The notes beneath the pieces are model-generated. The model saw only the letters and a program-made list of their open reading frames with translations, had not been told where the DNA came from and made no database searches. A stretch of DNA of 59,706 nucleotides, taken from NCBI GenBank assembly GCA_019217005.1, contig JAHBNG010000092.1, positions 1 to 59,706 of the forward strand, given 5' to 3'. The position numbers were made by a program, and so were the translations under genes. Below, one piece after another: positions 15,904-27,779 of the stretch; within the stretch, counting starts at the first letter, position 1; every line of letters starts with the position of its first letter. This stretch comes from Chloroflexi bacterium TSY. GTDB lineage: Bacteria; Chloroflexota; Anaerolineae; Caldilineales; Caldilineaceae.

Positions 15904-18141
15904 TTATTTTTTTGCAACCACAATTGGTATTCGAATGTGATCGTTCTTTGTTCCATCTGGCAACGTAACGATGCTGCGTATATTATCCTGATAGAGTCCG
16001 ATGAGCAAATGATAATCTCCTGATTCTGCATCGTTGGGGATGGTGAGGCGGTAGATATCGCGAATCGGTTTATTGACCGACCAGGTATCTGTTGGGGCCA
16101 ACCCTTCAACTGGTACGTTATCTTGCTGGGCAACCAGAGTGCCATCTGGTCCAAGGAGTTGTGTGAAGACCGTATAGCTTTGATGAACGGGGGACTCTGC
16201 TTGCCAATAGAGGACCAGATGTAACTCTTGACCCGCAACTGCAGCATTGTTTTCCACGTTCATTAGCCGAATCGGACCGCCTTCCACCTCTAGGAGTGCG
16301 AGTGCATCAGCCGGGTTGGTGTAAACGACGCGCTGGAGATCACATCCACCAAGAATCTGTTGCTCTAAAATGTGAACATGTTGCGCATTAAAAAAGCGAT
16401 CCGCCAAGACATTGTCGCCTGGTCCAATACCTGGTGCACGATAGTCGATCCACCAAAATTCACCTTGCTCAGCGATTGTGGTCAACTGCTTCTCCATCAC
16501 AATATGCGGATCCTCATCAATTGGACTATACCCATCCACAATGCGAATGTCATAATTGGTGCGCATCCAGGGATGGAGATCGCGCCAGACTTCAATCTGT
16601 CCGCTCACCAGAAGCGAATTGGGCCAACTCGCTTGCTCACTCAGATAGAGAATTGCTTCTTGACAGAGATGCTCATTCCAGCGGCGCGTCTCATAGGCCT
16701 GTAAGGTCTGCGGTGTGGCGACGATGGTTCCGAGTAGGGCACAGAAAACAGTTGCCCATGAAAGCCAAACACCTGTCCGCCGTAGCACTTGACCATGTGT
16801 ACTGGGGCGCCAGATTTGACCGAAGAACTCCAATGTTAGCAACCCAAGCAGTGTGGTGCGCAAAAGAACCGTTCCCCAGAGCAGCCACATTTCTGCGGGC
16901 AACATTACCAAAAAGATGCCCGATTCCACAAGATTGATGAAACTTAGGGTGATGGCAATGAGGATGCCGCGCGTTGTCGGCAAGAGCAAGACAAGAAAGG
17001 CTAAGATCCAGACCAAAAACTGGGGACTCCAACCTTTGCTGTAGAGAAAGAGTAGAATGATGCTGATTGCAGCAAAGGCAAGTGGTGTGCGTGGCTGTTG
17101 CCAATCAAAAGATCGCGTGTAGAGAAAGAACAAAATGAATGCAAAACCAAGTGTAATCCAACTCCAAGGCAACTGACTCTCCCAGAGAGGGCCTTCTAGC
17201 CCCACAAGATTATCCATGCGTAGCGGGACAATACCAGCTTCGTAATAGCCATCGAATAATGCCCAAATGCTCTGCCAGGGTGGCCGGATACTTTGGATCT
17301 GAAAGCTGCTCAGCGCGAGTCGCGGATTTGCTTGAACCAAAGGATACCCGATTCCTACAACAGTGATGATGAAGATTAGACAATAGAGCGTTGGTCGCAG
17401 CAGGTTGCCCGTCGATTGGCGATTGAACCATTCTTTTCTTGCTGCCCGCCAGCTTAACCTGGCTCCTAACCAGCGGATTGCGATTGGAAGGAGCAAGATG
17501 GGCGTTAATTTGACGAGAAAGCCGAGCGCCGCGGCGAAGGCACTCCCAATCCAGCCGATTTGCCTTCTGCTTAACAACAGATCGAGACCCAACAACATGA
17601 AAAAGAGCGGAAGCGGCTCAAACCACCCAAGCATTGTGTAGACGGGGACGAAGAGGAGTGCGTAAAGGAGAGGTGATAGGATGACAGGATGACAGGATGA
17701 CAAGGTGACGGGGTCGTTTGATGGGTGGTTTGATGGGTGGGTGGTTTGATGGGTGGGTGGTTTGATGGGTGGGTGGAGTTTGATGGATAGACGGTAGATG
17801 AGGATAAGATTGCCGCTTTCGAAGATTAATAAGACCAGCCCGAAGAGGGTATGAAAGAAGAAACGTGGTTCAACCCAAGGGGGGATGCGGCTGGACCATT
17901 CGAAGATGGGGAGCATGATTGCGGGGAAGAGAGGGGGATAGGCGGTCCACATATTGTCGAAGACGCGACGTCCTAGAGGCGTCATCTGCCCCCAGGCATA
18001 GTAGAAATCATAGTCCGATGCGTCGGCGATAAAGCCACCCGGACGAAACAGGAAAATCGCCAGAAAGCGAAAGCTGACGAACAAGAGAAAGATAAGGAGG
18101 AAAGTTTCGTGCTGTTTGTATCTGGTGTGTAAGAGAGTCAT
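15904..18141 (-). CDS. GT39/GT-C-type membrane glycosyltransferase
   Basis: 745 residues with about ten predicted membrane helices in the first 500 and a soluble C-terminal beta domain (LVLYWQAESPVHQSYTVF). ASDYDFYY in the first outside loop provides the acidic pair expected of GT-C enzymes that use polyprenyl-phosphate sugars. It probably transfers a sugar to an exported protein or glycan. Between helices lies a histidine/proline/threonine-rich insert encoded by short tandem repeats (17676-17776). Next to the flippase-like gene 18210-19262, so both may serve envelope glycan or lipid assembly. Confidence 0.75.
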   Translation of the reverse strand: MTLLHTRYKQHETFLLIFLLFVSFRFLAIFLFRPGGFIADASDYDFYYAWGQMTPLGRRVFDNMWTAYPPLFPAIMLPIFEWSSRIPPWVEPRFFFHTLFGLVLLIFESGNLILIYRLSIKLHPPIKPPTHQTTHPSNHPSNDPVTLSSCHPVILSPLLYALLFVPVYTMLGWFEPLPLFFMLLGLDLLLSRRQIGWIGSAFAAALGFLVKLTPILLLPIAIRWLGARLSWRAARKEWFNRQSTGNLLRPTLYCLIFIITVVGIGYPLVQANPRLALSSFQIQSIRPPWQSIWALFDGYYEAGIVPLRMDNLVGLEGPLWESQLPWSWITLGFAFILFFLYTRSFDWQQPRTPLAFAAISIILLFLYSKGWSPQFLVWILAFLVLLLPTTRGILIAITLSFINLVESGIFLVMLPAEMWLLWGTVLLRTTLLGLLTLEFFGQIWRPSTHGQVLRRTGVWLSWATVFCALLGTIVATPQTLQAYETRRWNEHLCQEAILYLSEQASWPNSLLVSGQIEVWRDLHPWMRTNYDIRIVDGYSPIDEDPHIVMEKQLTTIAEQGEFWWIDYRAPGIGPGDNVLADRFFNAQHVHILEQQILGGCDLQRVVYTNPADALALLEVEGGPIRLMNVENNAAVAGQELHLVLYWQAESPVHQSYTVFTQLLGPDGTLVAQQDNVPVEGLAPTDTWSVNKPIRDIYRLTIPNDAESGDYHLLIGLYQDNIRSIVTLPDGTKNDHIRIPIVVAKK
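17676..17776. repeat. Short tandem repeats inside coding sequence
   Basis: Three copies of GGATGACA (about 17679-17702) are followed by four units of TTTGATGGGTGGGTGG (about 17717-17776, the first shorter). They keep the frame and encode the Pro/His/Thr-rich loop of the glycosyltransferase. Confidence 0.75.
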
Positions 18142-18209
18142 TAAAGCGATTGTTGTCGAAGGAGATTGGGAGATAGCGAGGAGAATAATTAATAAACAAC
18201 AATTAATTG

Positions 18210-19262
18210 TTAACCATTGTCCGCCCCATCCTGATGATGATTGGCTAAAATTTGCCCAATTCCGGCCATAAAGGCTATAACGCCGCTAAAGAGAAGAAAG
18301 CTCCAATAGCTCACAAAACGCGTCAGTAAGATAACTGCTGGGATGTTGGTGATCGTAATGTTGTCCTGTGTAGATTGTAACAACGCCAGGAGTGCGCCAT
18401 AGACAGATTCAATTTGGCCGATTCCGCCCGGTGTAATCGGTATGGCCGCAAAAATATCGACTGTCAGCGCGACAAATGCCGAGTGGGCAAAAGGCGCGTA
18501 GGCATGCAAACTTAATATCACGAACCAGAACAGCAGAGCATCGCACAACCAGATATAGAGGCTTTCGCATAGCACAAGTAGTCCCGCTCGGGGCGACCGG
18601 GGCAGTATGCGCAATCCTTCCACAATCTCTGTCACCAAGCCAAGAACTTTCTGATAGAGTGAATTGTTCCACCGTTTGCTTAGCCAAGAGAGCAGCGGAG
18701 GTGAGAGAAGCAAGGTAATGATAAAGCCAAGCAGCAGGAGTAGTGTAATCGAATAGGCTGCTGACACCCAATCAGGCAATTGCTCATTCAACAAGATAAT
18801 GCCAATGCTTGCACCCAAGATCAGGATTGCGCTCATGTCCAACACTCGTTCGAGAACAATCGAACTTGTGCTATCGGCGATTGGAACAGATAATATTTCG
18901 GGCGATTGTGCCAATGGAGAGCGTAATAGGCTAATGCGTACAAGGTCACCTGCACGCGCAGGCACGAGGGCACTGACAAACCAACCGCTAATCAACAAAA
19001 CAGTTGCCATTCGATAGGGTAGACGATGTCCTCGAATCGATAAGAGAACCTGCCACCGATGTCCACGGACAGCGAACCCACTGTAATGGAATAAAATCGC
19101 CAGGATCAGGTAAGTAGGGCTGGCATAGGCCAATTCTTCAAACGTTCTCCAGCCACCTCCGAGCGCAATGAGTAAAGCAATCGATAAAACGCTCAACCCC
19201 ACCAATAAGAGCAGTCGTTTCCGATCTAGTTTCAAGAGCTTGGCAAAATTCTCGCGTGTCAC
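18210..19262 (-). CDS. Flippase-like membrane protein (lysylphosphatidylglycerol synthase TM family)
   Basis: 350 residues with about eight hydrophobic helices. RGHRWQVLL, SGWFVSALVPARAGDLVRI and FAAIPITPGGIGQIE are the conserved segments of the LPG_synthase_TM/AglD-like family, which acts in lipid or polyprenyl-sugar handling at the membrane. GTG start at 19262 overlaps the TGA of the GNAT gene (GTGA), so the two are coupled. The short soluble N-terminus lacks any aminoacyl-transferase domain, so it is not MprF itself. Confidence 0.82.
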   Translation of the reverse strand: MTRENFAKLLKLDRKRLLLLVGLSVLSIALLIALGGGWRTFEELAYASPTYLILAILFHYSGFAVRGHRWQVLLSIRGHRLPYRMATVLLISGWFVSALVPARAGDLVRISLLRSPLAQSPEILSVPIADSTSSIVLERVLDMSAILILGASIGIILLNEQLPDWVSAAYSITLLLLLGFIITLLLSPPLLSWLSKRWNNSLYQKVLGLVTEIVEGLRILPRSPRAGLLVLCESLYIWLCDALLFWFVILSLHAYAPFAHSAFVALTVDIFAAIPITPGGIGQIESVYGALLALLQSTQDNITITNIPAVILLTRFVSYWSFLLFSGVIAFMAGIGQILANHHQDGADNG

Positions 19263-19876
19263 GAATCAAGAACCGCTCGCCGGTAGAGACACATGGTTCG
19301 ACCATAGAGTTGAAACTGTTTCTGGAATACAAAGTGATGTCGCTCGTAGAAGCGTCGTGCACCGCGATTTTGAGCATCGACCGTAACATCCAATGCGGTA
19401 ATCGCGCGGTGATTGCATTCAGCCACAAGGGCTTGTAGAAGCGTTGTTCCAATTCCCTGACCCCGTCGACTCGGTTCAACCATAATTGAAAGAAGCTCTG
19501 CGGATGATTGAGCTCTTGTCGTGTGATGATCGCGGGCAAGAAATGGATAGAACACAGTTTGGATGCTCTGAAAAAGTAGTGTCGGTTGACGAACAAATCG
19601 ATTGAACAGCGGTGGCAAAAATTGCCCAAGATAACGAGTTCCAAGTTGAGTAAAGAGGTGTCCAACGCTGGTCGTTGCGCTGACAAACCCTTGTATTTCA
19701 TGACACCGACCTGTGGCAGCGAACCCAAAGCCCAATGTCGATTGAGGCAAAACCTGATAAAGAACGGTCAACACATCCGGTCCAAGTCTCGTTAAAAAAG
19801 TTCCTGGTTGTCCCGCAATGTGCAGCTGTGCTGCAGTCGAGGCATGATGCACAGAAAGGTTCGTGATCGATGTCAT
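19259..19876 (-). CDS. GNAT-family N-acetyltransferase
   Basis: 205 residues. SIMVEPSRRGQGIGTTLLQAL is the acetyl-CoA-binding motif A (RxxGxG/A), and ALDVTVDAQNRGARRFYERHHFV is motif B. The substrate is unknown. It lies between the PBP (five-base gap) and the flippase-like gene (four-base overlap), so it may modify a cell-wall or glycan precursor; that is inference from position. Confidence 0.82.
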   Translation of the reverse strand: MTSITNLSVHHASTAAQLHIAGQPGTFLTRLGPDVLTVLYQVLPQSTLGFGFAATGRCHEIQGFVSATTSVGHLFTQLGTRYLGQFLPPLFNRFVRQPTLLFQSIQTVFYPFLARDHHTTRAQSSAELLSIMVEPSRRGQGIGTTLLQALVAECNHRAITALDVTVDAQNRGARRFYERHHFVFQKQFQLYGRTMCLYRRAVLDS

Positions 19877-19880
19877 ATCA

Positions 19881-22775
19881 TCAAGAACCGACGCTGGTTC
19901 CTATTTGGCTCAGGTCGGTCTGTTCCGTGTCAGGCAAATCAAGGTCCGGAATCAATAATTTGTCACCCGGACGTAGCAAATAACCTGGCCGAACAACATC
20001 CGGGTTTGTCGCCAGCAGAAGGCCTAATGAGATCTCAAAATTGTTGCTGATGCTGTTCCACGTGTCGCCGCTTTGGACGACATAGGCTGGCCCACTTTTT
20101 GCAACCCGAACAACGTGACCCTCAGGAACAAGGAGACGCTGTCCTGGATGCAAAGTACCACCTCTGCGCATTATGTGGGCGTTGGCGCCCTGTAACTCTC
20201 GTGCATTCAAGCCGATGCTTTTTGCAATACTGGACCAATAATCACCAGGCTGGACTGTATAATAGGTGAGGTCAGCACAACGTCCAATATAAACGCCTAC
20301 TCCTCGACGACTGCCCCACGATATGGTGCGAAATTGTTCTAACTCTATTTCGGGATAAAAGACGAGTTCCGTTCCACCTACATCCTGATTAAAGACGCGT
20401 CGAAAGAAACCGGCCTGTTCATAGAGTTGGCTATCAGATTGGCTCATATCCCCTGATTGACCAATTCCGGTACGCCCCACCAGGTTCACCAAAGTCCGCT
20501 CTTTCAAGCCCCGCAATATCCTTTCATCTTTCTTAATCCCATCTGGCATACAATAGACCGCCATCCACGGGTTGCCAGCACGATCTGCATGAACTGGGAT
20601 CGTTTCAGCCGTCAAAACTGTATCCCCCAACGGGCCGGCATCACCGAGGGCATTGAGCCAGTCGAGGGTAAAGTACTCACCCTCTTTACGACAAGGCAAT
20701 GATCCTCTGCATTCAGCATGTTTTTCCACATCGGGCGGTGGATCAAATTCCCAAGTGTCGTCACTTTGGCTGTCTCTGGGAATATTCAATGCTTCGAGCA
20801 GTTTGGGTTCTGCAATAACTGCATCCATAAAATCATGCCAGATGGGAGCGGCACCGGACGCCCCCGTGGTGTTGCGCATGGGTCGTCCATCACTGTTACC
20901 AACCCAAACGCCAGTCACAAGATAACGAGTGTACCCAATCGTCCAATTATCGCGCCAATTGGTGGTTGTGCCGGTTTTTGCCGCCGCTGGCCTCTCGAGC
21001 TTCAAGCGGCTGTTTCTGCCAAATGTGGGGCTGCGGGCCTCGTTATCGCTCAAAATATCTGTAATGACAAATGCCGCACCAGAGGAAATGACCTGGGCTG
21101 ACGGCTCGATCTGATCGGCCTCAAGGAGCTTGGTTGCAATGAGTGATGTCTCTCCTTGCTTGTCAACCGCGGCCACAACTGTCTTGGGTTCTGAATAGAG
21201 TCCCCCATTGGCAATCGTTCGGTAAGATGTCGTCATATCGAGCAACGTGACTTCGCTATCACCAAGTGATAAGGCCAATCCGTAGGTTTTCACAGGGCGC
21301 GACAAGCTTCTGAGCCCCAACCGCCGAGAAGACTCGACCATCCGCCGTACACCGAGTGCATTGATGACCTTGACGGCTGGAACATTGTAACTATTGGACA
21401 GAGCTGTGCGCACGGTGACCAATCCGTGAAATCTGTTATCATAATTGCGTGGCTTGTAGGGAACCCCCGATCCAACATGATACGATACCGGTGTATCCCA
21501 CAAAACTGTGGCTGGACTCAGCAGGAGATCATTGATGGCCGTGGCAAAAAGCAATGGCTTCATAGTGCTGCCCGGTTGACGTGGGCTCAGTGCAACATTC
21601 ACTTGGCCATCGATCGATGGATCATCGAAATCAAGGCTTCCCATTAATGCGAGAACTTCTCCTGTCTCCACGTGCATTGCAACCAGTGCTGCATTATTCA
21701 TGCCGTGATGTGATCGTCGTTGGGCGACTTTTTCGCGTGCGATTCCCTGGGCCAACTCTTGGAAACGTAAATCGAGTGTCGTATAGATATGCAACCCCGA
21801 ACGCCGTAGATATTGATCTCCGAGACGAGCATCGATTTTGTCTTCCAGATATTGGACGAAATGGGGGGCCAGATTTGGAGAAAGCCCTGGTTCGCTTCGA
21901 ATGGCGAGTGGTTCGGTATAGATGCGATCGGCTTCCATCTGCGTCAACTTAAGCTTACGCACCATAATATCAAGTACTTGACGCTGACGCCGCTTAGCGG
22001 CTGGCATATTTCGAAATGGATCTAGTTCGGCCGGTTGCTGCGGAAGACCCGCCAAAAAAATTGCTTCGCCTCTAGATAATTCAGCTGCGGATTTGCCAAA
22101 GTAGACCTGCGCAGCTGCTTCAGGACCATACGCCAAACGACCGTAATTGAGAAGATTTAGATACATTTCCAACAGATCGTCTTTTGTATAGAAACGCGTC
22201 AACTCCCGGGCGATGGCTGCCTCGGCGCTTTTGCGTTCAAAGCTCCGTTCTGTGCGCTCATTTAGTGTCATAAAGAGGTTGCGCGCCAGCTGCATCGTAA
22301 TGGTACTTGCACCAGAAACTATTTTACCCTCTTTGACATTCTGGAATGCTGCACTGGCTACCCGGAACGGATCAACGCCAAGGTTCGTATAGAAGGTTGC
22401 GTCTTCAGTGGCAATCGTCGCTTCAATCAGAAAAGGAGAAATTTGTTCCAGCGAGACCCATTCACGACGACCTTCGTCAAAAAGCTCGGCAATGAGAATT
22501 CCGTTGCGATCATAAATGTAGGTTGTCTGAAAAAGGCGCGGTATTGGGCCAGGTTGATACTCCTGTAGATAGGCTTCCACATCTCCTTGAAGTCGGGATG
22601 CATTCTGTAAGTGGGAAAGGGTTTGTGTATTGGGTGAGGGTTCTTTTTTCTCGAAGAAATATTCAATTGTTTCTGGTTCAACGTATTCTTCAATCACACA
22701 ACCGGTCAGGCCAAATATGACGAAGAGTGACAGAGACGTCAAGCGAAGTAAAGTGATCAATGTAATTAGCCTCAT
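19881..22775 (-). CDS. Class A penicillin-binding protein with two C-terminal LysM domains
   Basis: 964 residues from ATG 22775. The glycosyltransferase (GT51) domain shows ATEDATFYTNLGVD and SGASTITMQLARNLF. The transpeptidase has PGSTMKP (SxxK), SNSYN (SxN) and KTGTT (KTG). The last 110 residues hold two LysM repeats (YTVQPGDYW..., YVVQSGDTW...) that bind peptidoglycan. The N-terminus MRLITLITLL...FGLTGC looks like a lipoprotein signal with a lipobox rather than the usual membrane anchor. A start at ATG 22850, overlapping the frmB stop as TGATG, would add 25 polar residues before this segment; no good ribosome site decides between them. It builds and cross-links the wall outside the membrane. 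Confidence 0.9.
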   Translation of the reverse strand: MRLITLITLLRLTSLSLFVIFGLTGCVIEEYVEPETIEYFFEKKEPSPNTQTLSHLQNASRLQGDVEAYLQEYQPGPIPRLFQTTYIYDRNGILIAELFDEGRREWVSLEQISPFLIEATIATEDATFYTNLGVDPFRVASAAFQNVKEGKIVSGASTITMQLARNLFMTLNERTERSFERKSAEAAIARELTRFYTKDDLLEMYLNLLNYGRLAYGPEAAAQVYFGKSAAELSRGEAIFLAGLPQQPAELDPFRNMPAAKRRQRQVLDIMVRKLKLTQMEADRIYTEPLAIRSEPGLSPNLAPHFVQYLEDKIDARLGDQYLRRSGLHIYTTLDLRFQELAQGIAREKVAQRRSHHGMNNAALVAMHVETGEVLALMGSLDFDDPSIDGQVNVALSPRQPGSTMKPLLFATAINDLLLSPATVLWDTPVSYHVGSGVPYKPRNYDNRFHGLVTVRTALSNSYNVPAVKVINALGVRRMVESSRRLGLRSLSRPVKTYGLALSLGDSEVTLLDMTTSYRTIANGGLYSEPKTVVAAVDKQGETSLIATKLLEADQIEPSAQVISSGAAFVITDILSDNEARSPTFGRNSRLKLERPAAAKTGTTTNWRDNWTIGYTRYLVTGVWVGNSDGRPMRNTTGASGAAPIWHDFMDAVIAEPKLLEALNIPRDSQSDDTWEFDPPPDVEKHAECRGSLPCRKEGEYFTLDWLNALGDAGPLGDTVLTAETIPVHADRAGNPWMAVYCMPDGIKKDERILRGLKERTLVNLVGRTGIGQSGDMSQSDSQLYEQAGFFRRVFNQDVGGTELVFYPEIELEQFRTISWGSRRGVGVYIGRCADLTYYTVQPGDYWSSIAKSIGLNARELQGANAHIMRRGGTLHPGQRLLVPEGHVVRVAKSGPAYVVQSGDTWNSISNNFEISLGLLLATNPDVVRPGYLLRPGDKLLIPDLDLPDTEQTDLSQIGTSVGS

Positions 22776-22849
22776 TTTAGGGGAATAGAAAAGCCAAACA
22801 GTGTCAATATGGACATCTCTTGCGAAGTGACGTTTATAAAATTTGAACA

Positions 22850-23689
22850 TCAACTGCGTGATGCCAATGCCACAGCGTGAAAATCGATATGCTCCTCCAT
22901 AAAGGTCGCGATAAAATAGTAACTGTGATCGTATCCGGGTTGCAGCCGCGCCGTGATCGGATAGCCAACGCGCTCACAAGTTTTCTGGAAGGTGTCAAAG
23001 TGCAGTTGTTCAGCCAAGAAGCCATCGTCCGCACCTTGATCAATCATCATCGGTAGACGCTCACTTGCCTCTTGAATCAGATGATTGGCGTCATACTGTA
23101 ACCAGGCATTTTTGTCTTTGCCCAAATAGTTAGAAAACCCTTTCTCTCCCCAAGGGCATTGAGTTGGTGCACATATTGGTGCAAAAGCAGAAACCGAGCG
23201 GAAGCGACCAGGGTTTTTCAAAGCAATCGTCAATGCACCATGACCCCCCATGGAATGGCCAAAGATACTTTCTACACCGGGTTGGATCGGGAAATTTTCC
23301 TGGATGAGGGCTGGCAATTCGGTTACAATATAGTCATACATTTGATAATGAGCAGACCAGGGTGATTCGGTGGCGTTCAAGTAAAATCCCGCCCCTTTAC
23401 CCATATCATAACCTTCATCATCGGCTACATCATCACCGCGCGGGCTTGTATCGGGTACAACGAGCAAGAGACCACGCTGGGCTGCGAATTGCTGTGCGCC
23501 AGCTTTGGTGATGAAGTTTTCGTGTGTGCAGGTGAGGCCAGAAAGCCAGTAAAGTACAGGGACTGAGTCGGTCTCAGCTTGTGGTGGAACATAGACGGCA
23601 AACGTCATGTCACACCGACAGCTGTCCGATGAATGAGTATAGACCTCTACCCAACCGCCAAAGCTTTTTATGCGGTCGAGTTGATTCAT
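22850..23689 (-). CDS. frmB: S-formylglutathione hydrolase
   Basis: 279 residues, alpha/beta hydrolase of the esterase D type. GHSMGGHGALTIAL holds the nucleophile Ser, and LSGLTCTHENFITKAGAQ and PDTSPRGDD are family signatures, with the catalytic His in YDHSYYF. It hydrolyses S-formylglutathione to formate and glutathione, the last step of glutathione-linked formaldehyde removal. The frmA-type dehydrogenase lies 184 bases upstream on the same strand. The stop overlaps an upstream start candidate of the PBP. Confidence 0.92.
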   Translation of the reverse strand: MNQLDRIKSFGGWVEVYTHSSDSCRCDMTFAVYVPPQAETDSVPVLYWLSGLTCTHENFITKAGAQQFAAQRGLLLVVPDTSPRGDDVADDEGYDMGKGAGFYLNATESPWSAHYQMYDYIVTELPALIQENFPIQPGVESIFGHSMGGHGALTIALKNPGRFRSVSAFAPICAPTQCPWGEKGFSNYLGKDKNAWLQYDANHLIQEASERLPMMIDQGADDGFLAEQLHFDTFQKTCERVGYPITARLQPGYDHSYYFIATFMEEHIDFHAVALASRS

Positions 23690-23873
23690 AATTGTGGGTC
23701 CGGGTGTTTGGGTGATGGATCGTTCGTATTCAATTGTGGATGGTTGATGGTAGATAGTGGATTGTAAGATTCGTCAGTGTATCGTGAACAAATAGGTATG
23801 TCATGTATCTGAAATGATCACGAATACGGTCTTATCATGCACTATTCATCATCAACCATTAATATCCTAAAGT
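23690..23873. repeat. Intergenic imperfect inverted repeat between frmA and frmB
   Basis: GATGGTTGATGGTAGATAGTG near 23740 is the approximate reverse complement of CACTATTCATCATCAACCAT near 23840 (three mismatches). It could shape the frmA-frmB transcript or be a worn repeat. Confidence 0.4.
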
Positions 23874-26621
<2,748 letters not shown>

Positions 26622-26739
26622 CTTGATGGCTCCTTTTTCGCACTTTTTTCTTGATGCAATCTATTGAGATGACTTTTGTCTCTTTTGTCAAATTTGGAAA
26701 ATATTCATTTCACAACTATCGAGTAATTAAATAGTTACA

Positions 26740-27636
26740 TTAAATTTTACCCAATAGATACCGATGATGTGCCCACACTGACTTGACCTGCCAAGGGAGC
26801 CGCGCATGATCGAGCCATGCATATTTCATCACTCGTTCATAAAGATCTGGCTCTTCATTCATATAGTAAGCCATTGTACTCCATTGCCACTTATTACCCG
26901 TAAACTGGGATTCTAATTTTTTATTGCGGATGCCTAGCCGCTTGAGCACTTCATTAGCTGGCATCACTGTATCGGGCCAGGGTGGCACGTCGAGCACACC
27001 CTGTTCCAAAATTGAAACACCCACATCCTCCAGGATCCGTCGGATGCGACCGATGTTGGTCCAGCTTTCATCATGGGTTGCAAAAAACTCACGATCAATC
27101 AAAAGCTTGCGCATCCAATAGCCAACCTGAATATTATTCGGCATGGCCACAAAGACCAAATTCCGGCTCGTACGGACGAGTTCACGAAGTAACCCTGTTG
27201 GATCCTGAATATACCACAATGCAGCCCATTCCCACGTTAAATCAAAGCTGTTGTCGGCAAAGGGCAAGGCGTTCCAACGCTTCGGTTCAACACATATCAG
27301 GTTGACGGGTAATTGTAGATCCTCACGCCAAATACGCTCCACTCCCTTAAGCCGCTCCGCATTGTCATCGACCATGGTGACCGGCACGCCCTTTTGTGCA
27401 AAGATCACGTCGTTGATGCCACTTACGCCAGCCATACCATAGAGAGGTGCCTCCAAGACAGACTCTATATGATACCGTTGGCGTAGTTGTTCCAAAAAAT
27501 CGTTCAACACAAAACGTTCATAAACAAGTCCCAACCCCTCATTGTAATCGGTCAGGTATCGCCGCCAAGTGTTGGATGGAATATTATCCAGCCGCTCTGA
27601 TGAACCAGTTTGGGGTGTGGGAATTGATCGCTTCAT
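26740..27636 (-). CDS. Class I SAM-dependent methyltransferase-like protein
   Basis: 298 residues from ATG 27636. EAPLYGMAGVSGINDVIFA is a modified motif I, VTMVDDNAERL the acidic strand end that would hold the ribose, and ALPFADNSFDLTWEWAALWYI the motif around the active site, typical of Methyltransf_11-like proteins. The glycine pattern of motif I is weak, so catalysis is uncertain. The substrate is unknown. An earlier in-frame ATG at 27693 would read through the palindromic repeat at 27639-27672 and is unlikely. It is alone, with an IS end 17 bases after its stop. Confidence 0.7.
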   Translation of the reverse strand: MKRSIPTPQTGSSERLDNIPSNTWRRYLTDYNEGLGLVYERFVLNDFLEQLRQRYHIESVLEAPLYGMAGVSGINDVIFAQKGVPVTMVDDNAERLKGVERIWREDLQLPVNLICVEPKRWNALPFADNSFDLTWEWAALWYIQDPTGLLRELVRTSRNLVFVAMPNNIQVGYWMRKLLIDREFFATHDESWTNIGRIRRILEDVGVSILEQGVLDVPPWPDTVMPANEVLKRLGIRNKKLESQFTGNKWQWSTMAYYMNEEPDLYERVMKYAWLDHARLPWQVKSVWAHHRYLLGKI

Positions 27637-27638
27637 AC

Positions 27639-27672
27639 AAGATTTCGTGTTACGTGTTGCGTGGTACGAGTT
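27639..27672. repeat. Palindromic intergenic repeat (ACGTGTTGCGTG type)
   Basis: TTTCGTGTTACGTGTTGCG followed by TGGTACGAG, just upstream of the methyltransferase start. Its words resemble the 22-bp palindrome at 11947-12001, suggesting one family. Confidence 0.4.
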
Positions 27673-27779
27673 TTGGAATTCGGCATACTGCAAGAATCAA
27701 TCTGTGTCTACAAATGTTCAAGTAGCACTGGGATACCCGAATCATTACTCAATTTCGTAAATCAAACATCGTAATCTCG

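Noticed and set aside
17676..17776. CRISPR-like repeat array.
   Set aside because: Units are contiguous short tandem repeats without spacers and lie inside a coding frame.
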